Below, piece by piece: positions 42,537 to 53,872 of a DNA stretch of 64,000 bases (the stretch's first letter is position 1; every line of letters begins with the position of its first letter). Source of the stretch: Cycas panzhihuaensis (Eukaryota; Cycadophyta); contig CM041465.1 of the NCBI GenBank assembly GCA_023213395.1, positions 44,275,741 through 44,339,740 of the forward strand, read 5' to 3'. A program made the position numbers and the translations under genes. The notes under the pieces were generated by a model. It did no database searches. It had not been told where the DNA came from and saw nothing but the letters and a program-made list of their open reading frames with translations.

Positions 42537-43728
42537 GTTAAGATAAGGCTTTTATGTACAAAAGAATAATGTGATAAATAAAATGAGATTTACAAGTATT
42601 TGAATTAGAAGTTTGAACTAAGTGTCAATATCCCAAGTTTTACCTAAAGTTTCAAAAGTGAACTAGTACCTAATAAGGCTATTAGGCTCTAAATTTAGGG
42701 GTCTCCAAGGGAAACCTTCAGTTGTTATCATGTCTAGTGGCATCTGCCCATAGATAGTAAAACAAGAACCCAATATACCAGTGCGTGAACTCAAGGCTCG
42801 ATATACCTCAGTACGTGGGCTACTATGAAGGTTTTTACACCCCTCTGAATTGTGGATCTACCTGCACCAGACTTATGCCTAGTGACAGATCTAGTAGTAA
42901 AGGCTGCTCGAACCAAGGCACTCACCCTCTCAATATCTATCCTTGGTCTCCAAACACCAAATGAAAAAAGGTTTTTCACCTCAACCTACCACATTATATA
43001 CCTGATAGTTAATGGTTTTCCTCATCCAACATGAGTAGACCAATTAACGTGTGCTTGATGGTAACTGTAGGGGTCCTAACCCTTCCCCTTGCAAGGCTAA
43101 AAATAAAGGTGTTCAATTTTGGAATTATCTTTTTTTAATGTGATAATATATTAATTAGAAACTTGTGGTCTTACTTAGGGTTTGAAAAAAAGGATTCCTT
43201 TTATACCAAAAACTAAGTAATTAAAAGGAAAATATATTCACTAAGTAAGAGAATAATAAAGAATGAATAAATGAAATAAAGATATCTTTCAAACTTTCAA
43301 AAAATATATGAGTAATAACCTTTCCTTCAAACGTTAGTAAATCAAATGAATCGATTAATGAGCCTTTTCCTTTCTAAAAAAATAAAAGAATACTAGATGA
43401 TATGTAACCTGGTTTTTAGCTTGATATGATGTAGAAAAAATAAGGATCTATATGTTCTTTTAATGCTTTAATAATGCAAGTCTAAAATCTAGTTGCCTTT
43501 AATGATAAATAGATAGATGTATAATGATATTCTTCAACTAATCTTAAAGCTTTCAAAGGTAATAAGTAGCCAAAGCAGAAAAAATGGCTTCTATGTCAAT
43601 GTAAAATAAAATAATCTTCTTTCTAAATATATACAAGATAATGGAGATGATTAACTATCTTTTAAAAAAAATAAAGTAGATGTAGATAAAATATGAAGTA
43701 TATCCTTTGCTTAAGATGATGAAAATAT
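42537..43728 (-). other. Copia-3 leader, part next to gag
   Basis: AT-rich sequence without coding motifs apart from a slightly GC-richer stretch at 42740-42960. Short frames there on both strands have no recognised domain. The last 16 bases (43713-43728, AAGATGATGAAAATAT) are the left copy of the LINE-B target duplication. Confidence 0.5.
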
Positions 43729-44334
43729 TGGAATGTTATTGCTGATGGGCTGCGTGAAGACGACGAAACTACGAATACTGGAATTGGCAGCTAGGGTTTG
43801 CAAGGATCGAAGCCAAGGACGAGGAGGCATCCCCCCAGAAGGGACCATTCGATGGTGTGAGGTCACAAATGGACCAGGTTCTGTACGAGATGGCGTAGAC
43901 AGATGGAAGCACCTATGTTTTGCAGCTAAGTGAAGAGGACGTACTGAAAGGAGAAAAGACGGCGTAGGGTGGGTAACCCTGGTTAGGGTGCACCTCGCAT
44001 TTACGAGCAAGGACAGTGGCAGGCTGGAGCATGGACATCGAGAACTTCAGGGAAGAGACACGCCTCTATATCGCCTCAAGATTATAGAGTTTTCACAAGT
44101 AAACAGATCTTGAAAATTCCAATCTAACTAAGCAGACTATACAAGGGTTTTACAGTCTTAAAAGCATAAGCCAAAAGCAGTATTTGGTCTAACCAAGCTT
44201 GGTATCCTAGAAAACTCAAGAAGGCAGAGAGCCAAGACTGTAAGGGGGCTAGGCTATGCAAAGATATGCACAATTTAATGGTGAGTCTATGCTGTTTTAT
44301 GCAATCTTTGTAAGTTTTTCCTGTTTTCCATATG

Positions 44335-45900
44335 ATGCAAACAACATCGAACCAGTCTCAGTCCTCTCCCACGGGGAGGACCTACCTAGATATATTAAGG
44401 AATGGAAACCATGAGGAACAAGAAATTATCCATGTCAAGATTGGAAACAGATTTAAAATCTCGATTCTGAAAGAGGTAACTAAAAAGACCATATAATATT
44501 GGGAAAATAGCTTGGTAGGTAGGTTTTCGGGTCCCAGGCCAGGGCTGGACATCATTAGAGAGTGGATTAGAAACAAGTGGAAAACTAAAAACCCAGTTCA
44601 AGTCATGGCAATGCCTAAGGGTTGCGTCCTTTTTAGGTTTTCTAACCAGGAGGATATGATTCCCATTTTACTAAAATCCCCATGGATGTTTGGGAGGAAG
44701 GCTATGTCACTGGAGAAGTGGCATCCAGATTTTGACCCAGGCATTCCTGTTGTAAAACAAGCCCCGGTTTGGGTGCAGATGCCTGAGCTTCCTCTGCATT
44801 TTTGGAACCTGGAGACAGTTAAAGGGGCGGCTAGAATGATCGGGCCACTACTAGTTATGGATTCAGCTACAAAACACAGATCCAGACTGATGAATACCAG
44901 ATTTTATGTCCTGGCTAGGCTTGATAGTGAGCTCTTAGAGGAGGTAGAGATCAAGTCGGATGGTAGATCCATCATCCAAGGTTTATTTTATGAAATGGAG
45001 GACTTTAGGTGTGCAAAGTATAAGAGTAGGGGGCATCTCCCCTTCCAATGCCCAAGGATCCCATTAAGGGTGGACAATCAAGATACAGGTAAAGAGAAAG
45101 AAGATATCAAGGGGGAGACATCGGCAACAAAAACTAATAGATCAGGCAAGGATGATAACAGAAATGAGATAGGTGAAAGAACCAAGACATCTAGAGGGAT
45201 AGAGCCGATCGATGGAGTTGGTATACCTTAGAGCGTGAAGAGCCAGGTTATGGATGGTGAGACAGGTTCTGCTTCAGTATACCCCACAGATAAAGCAAAA
45301 GCTGAAGAAATATCGGTAGACAAAGTAGTTCAGGAAGCTGGGGGCAAGGATACAGCGGTATTTGTGGCTAGAAGGAGAGATTCCAAAGTCATAGAGATAG
45401 TTGGTATCTAGGGCCCAACACCATGTCTGGATCTGGGTCGGGTGTCTGAGGGTGCTAAGGATCAATCAATGGCTCTTGGCCGGATGGAGGGGGGCGGGGA
45501 CTTCTTCCCTATAGTCATAGAGCCATCTTTGGCCAGGATTGTGAAGAACATAAACTGGGACTTAGAGGATTACTTATCTGAGACCGAAGAGGGGGGACCG
45601 AGAGAGCAGATCCAAGAGGAGGGACATGCAGGTATTGTAACTGAAGGAGGTGTGGGAACTGGGTTCAAAGGTACAGACGCAGATAAAGGAGGAGGCAGGA
45701 CTCGCAAATGGGTTTCAAAAAGTAATATATCAGATTTGAGGAGGGCCCCAGATTACGGGATAGAGAAGAAGGTGGGTAGACCTCCTAAAAAGGCCACCAG
45801 AGAAAAAGAAACACAGGCTCGGATAGACATGGGTTACCTGAGTACGTTAAAGGAGGGGGGGGCACTAGAAGGCCCTATCCTCAGGAGCAAGAAAGGATGA
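44335..45900 (+). pseudogene. LINE-B ORF1: Gag-like RNA-binding protein
   Basis: The ATG at 44335-44337 opens a frame that stays in phase to the stop at 45898-45900 (522 codons). It is interrupted by TAA at 44494 (Gln in LINE-A), TAG at 45229 and TAG near 45410. Domains: DUF4283-like N-terminus (VGRFSGPRPGLDII, CVLFRFSNQED, PWMFGRKAMSLEKW), PLHFWN, and a knuckle reading CAKYKSRGHLPFQC near 45008-45050. The second Cys of the knuckle is Tyr. The C-terminal part is acidic, then basic (KKVGRPPKKATREKE). The stop codon is 22 bases before the ORF2 start. Confidence 0.88.
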
Positions 45901-45922
45901 GGGGTGTAGATCTGGGTCATCC

Positions 45923-48900
45923 ATGAAGGTCCTATCCTGGAACATTAGGGGGCTAAATGCCCCATCTAAGCAGAGATTGGTGAGAGATCTAAGGATTAGG
46001 ACAGGAGCAGATCTTGTCCTTTTGTAGGAGACTAAATTAGAACAGACTAAAGAAAGTAAGGTGCTTAATAAGATTTGGAGAAGGGGAGAAGGGAGGACAT
46101 GTGTAGGCTCGACTGGCTCTGGGGGGCTGGCCTCCCTTTAGAACTCGAATAGGTGGAAAGGTTATGAGGTGGGCAAGAGTGAGCACTTCATAACCGTAGG
46201 ATTGGTCAGTGTTATGACTAACAAGGAGTATTAGATTACCAATGTTTATGCCCCCACCACAGCTAAGGGCAGGAAGAGATTATGGGAAAGACTGGTGGAG
46301 GCCCATAAAGACTGGAAAGGCCCCTGGCTGGTGGGGGGGACTTCAATTCCCCCCTAAGCCCGGAAGAGAAGAAAGGGGGGCAAGTTGGTTGGATCAGAAG
46401 TATGTATGATCTTGGTGAGTTCTTGCAAACGGGTGGTCTGATGGACGTTCCCCTCAGGGGAGCTAGGTATACCTGGTCCAACAGGTAGCTAGGCCATAAT
46501 CACATACAGTGTAGATTGGATAGGATACTAACAAACTATGAATGGGCCTATCACTTTGAAGGAATTAAATTGGAGGCCCTTCCAAAATCTGGGTCAGACC
46601 ACTCTCCCCTTATTTTTGAGGGGACCATCCCGGGTATTCATAAGGGGGCGCCCTTCAAATTTGAACTCATGTGGTAGAAGCACCTGAACCTTAGGGGGAG
46701 GATCAGTGATTGGTGGGGAGTCCTAGTTCAGGGCTGTGCCATGTTCATGTTCTCAAAGAAGTTGAATTGGATCAAGCAATAAATCAAGATCTGGAATAGG
46801 GAGGTCTTTAGAAATATTTTTGTAGATAAGGGTGCCCTGTTGTCGAAACTAAAAGGGATCGAGGATAGGATCCAGCTTGAGGGAAGAACCCAGGATTTGG
46901 ACCAAATTGAATATTCTACTTCCAGGAAATTAGAGGAGGTGCTGGCAAGGGAGGAAATCTTCTGGAAGCAGAAATCCAGAGAGCAGTGGATAAGGGAGGG
47001 GGATAGAAATACTAAGTTCTTCCACCTGTCCACCATGAAGCACAGAGCTCATAACAGGATCAGTAAACTCCGTAGTAGGGATGGGATTGTATATGAGGCG
47101 GAGGACCAGATTGGAGGAATTACGATGGATTACTTCAAGGAGCTATACACTGAACCAGGATGTTAGGATCCTGATCTAAGGGCGGTTCTTTTGCAATACA
47201 TTCCGAAAGTGATCTCTCAGGCCCTTAATAACAAACTGACAGAACTCTTTTTCCAGGAGGAAGTCGAGAGGGCCTTATTTAAGATGGGTAGGGATAAGGC
47301 CCCGGGGCCGGATGGGTTTCCTTCTGGATTTTTTTAAGAATACTGGGAGATAATCAAGGATGACCTAATTTTCACGCTTAATGAATTTTTTCTAAAACGG
47401 ACAATACTGAAAGATTGGCAGGTTACCTTTCTGGTCTTGATCCCGAAGAAGGAGGGTGTAGAAGTCATGGAAGATTTTAGACTGATTAGTCTCTGCAACG
47501 TAAAATATAAGATATTAGCCAAAGTGTTAGCAAATCATCTTAAGGAGACCCTCCCGGCAATTATTTCTCCTAACTAAGATGGTTTTGTTAAAGGAAGACA
47601 AATCACGGATGGAATTATAACTATCCACGAAACCCTGCACTCGACTCTTCATCGCAAGGAAGTGGGTATGATAATTAAAATAGATATGTCCAAAGCTTAT
47701 GACCGGGTGGCTTAGGACTGTCTGCTAGACTGCCTTAAGGCATTTGGTTTTGGGGAGGTTTGGAGGGACTGGATGAGATGATGTATATCCAAGGTATCAT
47801 TTTCAGTAATAATAAATGGGAGGTTGACTCCTTTCTGTTCTAGATCTAGGGGTTTAAGACAAGGTGATCCCCTCTCTCCCTTCCTATTCATTATCGTGGC
47901 AGAATTGTTAGGAAGGGCGACTATGGAGGCCCAGCGGATATGGAGGTTAACAGGTTTGAGAGCTTCCTCCAATTTGGATAATATTGTACATCACCAATTT
48001 GTAGATGATAATATTTTTCTGTGCAGCCTCCCTGGGGGAGGCCAAGGCTTTAAAAATAGGTCTATAGGCTTACGAAAGGGCTACAAATGAAAAAATTAAC
48101 CTGGTTAAAAGCTTAGCCTTCTTTATCAATACATCAGAGAGGCAGCAGAGAAGAATCATCAGGGTACTGGAGATTTCCAGAAGCCCCTTCCTTAGTACAT
48201 ACCTAGGTATGCCTCTATTCGTGGGCAAGATGGGGAAGAATTTGTGGGATCCAATTGTGAGTAGATTCAACAGGAAGATGGCGGGATGGAAAGGGGCTCT
48301 TCTCAATTGGGCTGGGAAAATCCAGTTAGTGGTGGCCTCCCTGTAGAGTATTCCAGTCTATTAAATGACCATATTTAAGATGCCGAGTATGGTTATCTCT
48401 ACACTTGAAGGAATCATGAAGAGATTTCTTTGGTCTGGAGCCAAAGACAAAAAGAAAGTCCACCTAGTATCCTTAGAGAAGGTTTGTAAGCCTAAATGGG
48501 CGCGGGGTCTCAATGTTAGAAGGTTGGGCCTATTTAATGAAGCTCTTTTGGCAAAGATGGGGTGGAGACTCATTAAAGAAGCTAGATCAGTATGGGGGAG
48601 AATTATTGCAAGGAAGTACTTTGGGGACAAACACTTTCTGATGGAGGAAGGTCTTTACTTAGAGGGCTCCTATATATGGAGGGCCATCAAGACTTCGAGG
48701 CCCCTCCTGCGAGTAGGCATGTGGTGGAAATTGGGAGACAGCGAAAGCATAAGGTTCTGGGAAGATAAATGGTGTGGTCACTCTAAACTAGAGGAGTTGC
48801 CAAATATTAACACTATGAAGAGGGATAGCATGAACTGCTATGGTTCTCTTGTCAAGAATTATTGGGTAGGACAGGAAAGGACATGCATTGGAGATCGTTT

Positions 48901-50121
48901 GAGGAGCTGTAAGGCCTAGAGGAGGAGATCCACAGAGTGAAGGGGGTTTTAGAAAACCAGTACATTCTGAAGTAGCCCGTGCTTGATACTCTGGTATGGT
49001 CCATTTCGTCAACGGGATCATATATAGTTAAAGCTGGTTATAATTTGATGATGAGCAGGGAGGGCTGGGATAGGAATGATTTACTAGCTGGGGTTTGGAA
49101 GATGGGGATGCTCCCAAAGATCGCCGCCTTTTGGTGGCTTTGCCTACAAAACAAAATACTCATAATGGACAATCTCTCGAAAAGGGGCTTCCAGATGGTG
49201 AATAGGTGCGCGCTATGCAAGATGGAAGCTGAATCCCTAGATCACCTGTGTATTCACTGTCCCTACACTATTGGTATTTGGAGTGAAATTTGGTCCAGGT
49301 TGGGGCTAGTTTGGGTTTCATCAAAATCCCTAAAAGATCAGTGGATAGCTTGGATTTCTCCTTTCAAAAGCAAAACCCTTGTTAGCCTCTGGAAGATGAT
49401 CCTCCCAGTAGGCTCTTAGTATATTTGGAAAGAACGAAACAAGAGGATTTTTTAGGGTAAAGAGAAAGACAGTCTGATTCTGCTCGCTGAGATCAGGAAG
49501 GGTATCTTAGAGATGTTGGTTATTCCAAAGGAGGACAGGATCCCCAAGGGGGAAGAAGGCATCCTTGAGGATTGGGGTATAGTTCCTCCGAAGGGAGGTA
49601 GAGAGAGGAGAAGAGCAACTAAATGGTGCCCTCCAGATATAACATGGGAAAAAATTAATTTTGATGGAGCGGCCAAAGGGAATCTCGGAGAGGCGGGAGG
49701 GGGAGGCCTATGTAGGGATCATGGGGGTAACTTGAAATAGGATTTCGCGGAGTACTTAGGTTTCCAATCAAACCAGAAAGCTGAGGTTTGGGCCATGCTG
49801 AGGGCGATAGCTCTGATGGACGAGGAGGAAGTGCAGAAGGTGATCATAGAAGGTGATTCTATGTATGTCATAAAATGTTTAAGAGGGGAAGTGGATCCTG
49901 GGTGGGATAATATAAATATTATTAGGGATGTCCAAGATGTTTTAAGCTCCAAAATTGGTGTCCAGATCTAGCACACTTATAGGGAAGGGAATTCTTGCCT
50001 TTGGTGCAAGCGGGTCGTGATAAATAAAAGAACTAAAGTCTAGAAAGAAGACTACCCGGAAGAGTTACTAAGACTAGTTAGGGCTGATGCACATATTGGG
50101 GAGGTAGACAGGGGAGGATGA
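45923..50121 (+). pseudogene. LINE-B ORF2: endonuclease / reverse transcriptase / RNase H
   Basis: MKVLSWNIRGLN starts at 45923. Endonuclease residues are visible in ETKLEQ, GGDFN (split by a missing G in the G-run 46333-46339), LDRIL and SDHSPL. RT: KAPGPDGFP, KIDMSKAYDRVA*D, GLRQGDPLSPFLF, and an intact FVDDN at 47998-48012. Two bases are lost near 48022-48028 and one near 48873-48880. The zf-RVT has CALCKMEAESLDHLCIHC (49207-49260). RNase H keeps INFDGA, AEVWAM and IEGDS but loses the last Asp region (NSCLWCKR). Many stops replace Gln (LL*ETK, SL*NSN, EY*ITN, FF*EYW) or Trp (VA*DC, GS*YIW). Stop TGA at 50119-50121. Confidence 0.9.
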
Positions 50122-50265
50122 AAGGTTTATATTTGGGCTAGACCATGGGCCTGTCATGATCATCTTTCCTAAGTCGTTTGGCCTTGATGTACAGGGTTTG
50201 GAGACCTAGTTAAAACCCCTTCAATATTATTTTACCTTATTAAAAAAAAAAGATGATGAAAATAT

Positions 50266-52594
50266 CTAAAAATAATAAGTGTTCACTAAGGAATATAGAA
50301 AGTAAACAAATGTAGCATAAATTGTACCTATTTAGTAAAGTAGTGCGACTTAGCTTGCTGATAGCTTTAAGTGCTGAAGATCTAATTTCTGGTTACAAAA
50401 TAACTTAAAAAATACAAACAAGAGCTAACAATAGCTTCAAGAATAGATTATTAGTAATCAATAATATAAATATAACCTTTTTGAGATAATGAACTACTTA
50501 AAAAGTTATAAGATTAGTCCTATCAAGGTTAAACAAGAAGGTAAAGATTATTAGCTTTAAACGCCTATAAAATAATGCTAGATTTAAGTAAAACCTATTC
50601 CAATTTGAAGAATAATAAAAAACCTTTCTGATAGATTCTATCGTTTAGAAAACTGACTCCTAGAACTCAAGATATTAAAGAATGAGTGAAGGGACCCTTT
50701 TTAGGACTTAAACTAGAGCCACGAGGCAGTAAAATAGTATAAAATTCATATTATAACTTTGTAGAAAGATGTAAAAGTAGTCACACATAAATTAGAGACC
50801 ATTTAATACATCTTATACCAAGAAAACTTGAAAAAATTACCTTAAAAATTATTGAACAATGAAGAACTAAGTCTGATTAGGCACCTTAACTTCACTAGTT
50901 TTAAATATCTATAAAGCAGCTTCAAATTAGGTAAGAAAGTATACTAGTGTGAAGAGGACTAAACCATTTTTCCAATGAAGTAGATGGTTCATAAAATGAA
51001 TATCAAATGCAAAAGTTATAGTAAAATTGATGAAAGGAGCTCTTTTTAGTTAACAAATAGAGACCGAAAAATGGGGTCACTTCAAATTATTAAAACTTAA
51101 TCAAAGTAGCTTCAAATATGATAAATAACCAGTCTACAGTGAAACTCCCTAAACGGTGATCACGATGAACCTAGTTTCATTGAAAATTGTGAACCCAGTG
51201 AGGAGATAGAGTAGAAAATGCACCAGTCATTTTTTTGAAGAAAATATAAATAAACTTTATATTAAAAAATGATTTAACCCATTGAAATGACAAGTTGAGG
51301 TCATATGCGAGTGCATAAGACTAGGGGCTAAACTCTGAAAGAGGCCTATGACTTAAACAAATGAGCCAGACTCCAAAAATTATATAATAAAGTTTGATTA
51401 AATCAAACTTTAGAAAAAATAAAAAAAATTATTAATCAACGGGCCACTGCCATGATTACGCTGAAGAACATGCGAGATTATGGTGATCGAAGCTGGTTAA
51501 ATCATGCTGAAATCAATCGAATGATGAATGCTAAGGATGCTACAACCTTTCACAATGAGGATCGACTCAAGGAATTCAAAAAAAGGTGATTTATATATAT
51601 TAAAAAAAGAAAAAAATCGTTGATATAAGGTGCGTGGCTGCTGAGGTTCTTCACTGAAGAGAGGTGAATTTGGTGATTGTAAACAATCAAAGCTGCTCAC
51701 AAAGATATTGAAAATGATTAGATAATAGGCACTAAGGATCCATTGAATGGATTGAATAAAAACTATTTTAAAAAAATATTTAATTTATATATATAAAAAA
51801 TAAAAAAAGATTGATGAATAGTGCATGGCCGCCGATGATGAACAGAGGCAAATTCGGTGAGTACAATCATTGAAATCTCGATGCAATCGAGCTAAAATAG
51901 ATCAAAGGAGGTTTGCAGATGATTATACAACCTCACCACTGAAGATCTAATAAAAAAATCTTTAAAAAAATGATTTTTATATATGAAAAAAAAGGAAAGA
52001 ATGATGATTGACTATGTAGAGGGTACATAGAGGAATGGAGGGCACACAAGGTGCTAAATAATATCTAAAATGGGTGCAGGGTCTAGGCACCCAAGAATAA
52101 AAAAAAAAAAAAGAAAAGCGGTGAAAATAACTCAAAATGAAGAAAAATAAAGAAGGTTGTGGGGTTTTAGAAACCAAAGAGAGTACCTGGCGGTCTGAGG
52201 AGGATATCTCCGCTTCTGGTATACGAAATGATGAACTGTTTCCTTTGTTGCAAAGATAACTTGACTACGATCAAAATGAGTAGTCACTTGATAGGGTTCT
52301 GAGCGCTGGTTTGGGAGCTGGACTACTTTGAAGTTTAGGTTACCCTTGTGATCCAAAAATGAATTGAAAAACTTTTAAAAAATGATGAAATACTTTAAAA
52401 AATCAGTCTTTTTCTTGTCGTATCTTCAATATCCTACACACACTATCTTTACTACAGTTAAATCTTCCAACAGAGCATATGTGCACTAAATGGAGGCCGT
52501 TCACAATCAAATATTAAATATTCAAATGTAAACTTTAGTATATAAGAAAATAATCGACAAAATATAATATAAGCTTTTGTCATTGATGAACCGT
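50266..52594 (-). other. Copia-3 leader, part next to the primer site; diverged tandem repeats
   Basis: No recognised gene. Between about 51530 and 52010 a composite unit of roughly 190 bp recurs three times: TTTATATATAT followed by an A-rich tract (near 51586, 51778 and 51970), then TGATATAAGGTGCGTGGC / TGATGAATAGTGCATGGC / a weaker third version. The minus frame 52132-52356 (74 codons, MDHKGNLNFKVVQLPNQ) lies just after the primer site and is unassigned. Confidence 0.5.
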
Positions 52595-52971
52595 GTGCTC
52601 TGATACCAAATGAAGGACGAGGTACATAGCAGGACTTCACAATGGTGAGTACATGGTTGCTTGAGTTATCATTATCCGACGAATAGTGGGCAGTGTTAAA
52701 AAATACCAGAGAGGTATTCCCACCCAATTTATAGATTATTTGGGGAGGTGGCAAGCGCCTCAACCCAACTTGCACACAACTCAATATAATTCAAATTAAT
52801 ATTAAAAAATAATAAAAATAATAAAGTAACACATGTCTTAATAATAATGTTGGCTAAATGACGACTAATAGTGGCTGATATGCGGCTCTAGGTGCCCTAG
52901 AGAGCCCCAAAGGTAGCTTTGAGAGGCCCTGAATGCACATCTCCATGTGAACATTGGGGGTTATCTTAACA
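52595..52971 (-). promoter_or_regulatory. Copia-3 5' LTR with TATA box and primer site
   Basis: The LTR 52611-52971 begins in sense with TGTTAAGATAACC. A TATA box CTATAAAT is at 52727-52734 (minus strand), giving a predicted transcript start about 30 bases further toward 52700. The primer-site complement GCTCTGATACCA is at 52597-52608. The sister LTR at 37959-38299 has the same TATA sequence. Confidence 0.75.
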
Positions 52972-52976
52972 CCATT

Positions 52977-53856
52977 ATCAAACTCCACTCTATTAGATTA
53001 TTCCATCATCTATCTAATAGATTACAAATTCTTTTTCAAATTAGATATAAAAAGTACATCATGAATCTTCTTTTTCTCAATAGTGTTGGCTTCAATAATG
53101 AGAAAACATTTGCCTTTGACTTCATAAATGTAGTTATCACCAAGTGTGACCTTACTATTACAATCTTCAACTTTTTAAAACTTCTCAACATTATATTACA
53201 TATGTGTCAAATAACTTGAGTCAATAAAATAATCTTTAATTGGGGTTTGAGCACAAAAACTTGAGAAAAACAAGTTTTTATTTCTTTCACTATAATTTTA
53301 ATAACAATATTGACTCTACTCTTGCTTGGGTGATTTCAACGCCAATTATGTGCAATGTGACTAGAGAATCCACATTTATAACATCGATTTCGATGGCTCC
53401 TTTATCCTTTTCCTTATCTTGGAGGAGTGAAACTACTACCACCTCATCCTCAAAAAGAATTTATCCCCTAATTATTTCCTCCAATATACTATTGTCTATC
53501 TCTCAAACTTAAAGCACCATTCACATTAGTTGGTCATCTAAATCTTCCACTATAAACATTAAAATTGGTTATAAAGGCTTACTCCAAACTTTTAGTTGTA
53601 ATGTTAGAACACTATTCAATAACTATGAACACATTGCTTAGTTCATGAACTTTCAAAATTAGTACATCAAAATACACTTATTGAAATAGATCAAAATCCA
53701 CTCATTGAAATAAACCCCTTTTACTTCAGTTTTTACATGGATCAAGTTTTAAATCAAAATAAAATAAAATAAATTCAATAAATTTAAAGGCAGAAGTATT
53801 TAACAATACTTGATCAAAAGACCTTCCTATCCAAAATTTTATGCCACTTTTACTTA
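52977..53856 (-). pseudogene. Copia-2 gag end and protease remnant
   Basis: On the minus strand: RHRNRCYKCGFSSHIAHNW at about 53340-53400 is a CCHC knuckle whose last Cys is Trp. Then SYFIDSSYLTHM (about 53205-53240) is the protease box, followed by VTLGDNYIYEVKGKC, IHDVLFISNLKKNL and VEFDN at the insertion point of copia-3. The Gag part above 53400 has several stops at Gln codons. The upstream end is lost at LINE-C. Confidence 0.75.
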
Positions 53857-53872
53857 ACCACTAAGTCAACTT

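Larger units (their letters stand above)
43729..50250 (+). mobile_element. LINE-B: near full-length plant LINE (about 6.5 kb)
   Basis: Same family as LINE-A and LINE-C. It is flanked by AAGATGATGAAAATAT at 43713-43728 and 50250-50265. It has a 5'UTR, ORF1, ORF2, and a 3' end with TAGTTAAAACCCCTTCAATA and an A-run at 50242-50251, the same ending as the other two copies. It lies in the leader of copia-3, opposite to its orientation. ORF2 is broken by three small deletions and about a dozen stops, more than in LINE-A over the same region. Confidence 0.93.
37959..52971 (-). mobile_element. Copia-3: Ty1/copia retrotransposon with LINE-B in its leader
   Basis: LTRs at 37959-38299 (341 bp, starts TAAAGGATGAG) and 52611-52971 (361 bp, starts TGAAGGACGAG); both end with ACA. 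The target duplication CCATT is at 37954-37958 and 52972-52976. The primer-site complement GCTCTGATACCA ends at 52608, two bases before the 5' LTR. The polypurine complement TTCTCCCTC is at 38300-38308. Gag is at 41400-42536 and pol at 38307-41400. The leader, without LINE-B, is about 3.5 kb, long for a copia. The element interrupts the protease region of copia-2. Confidence 0.9.
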
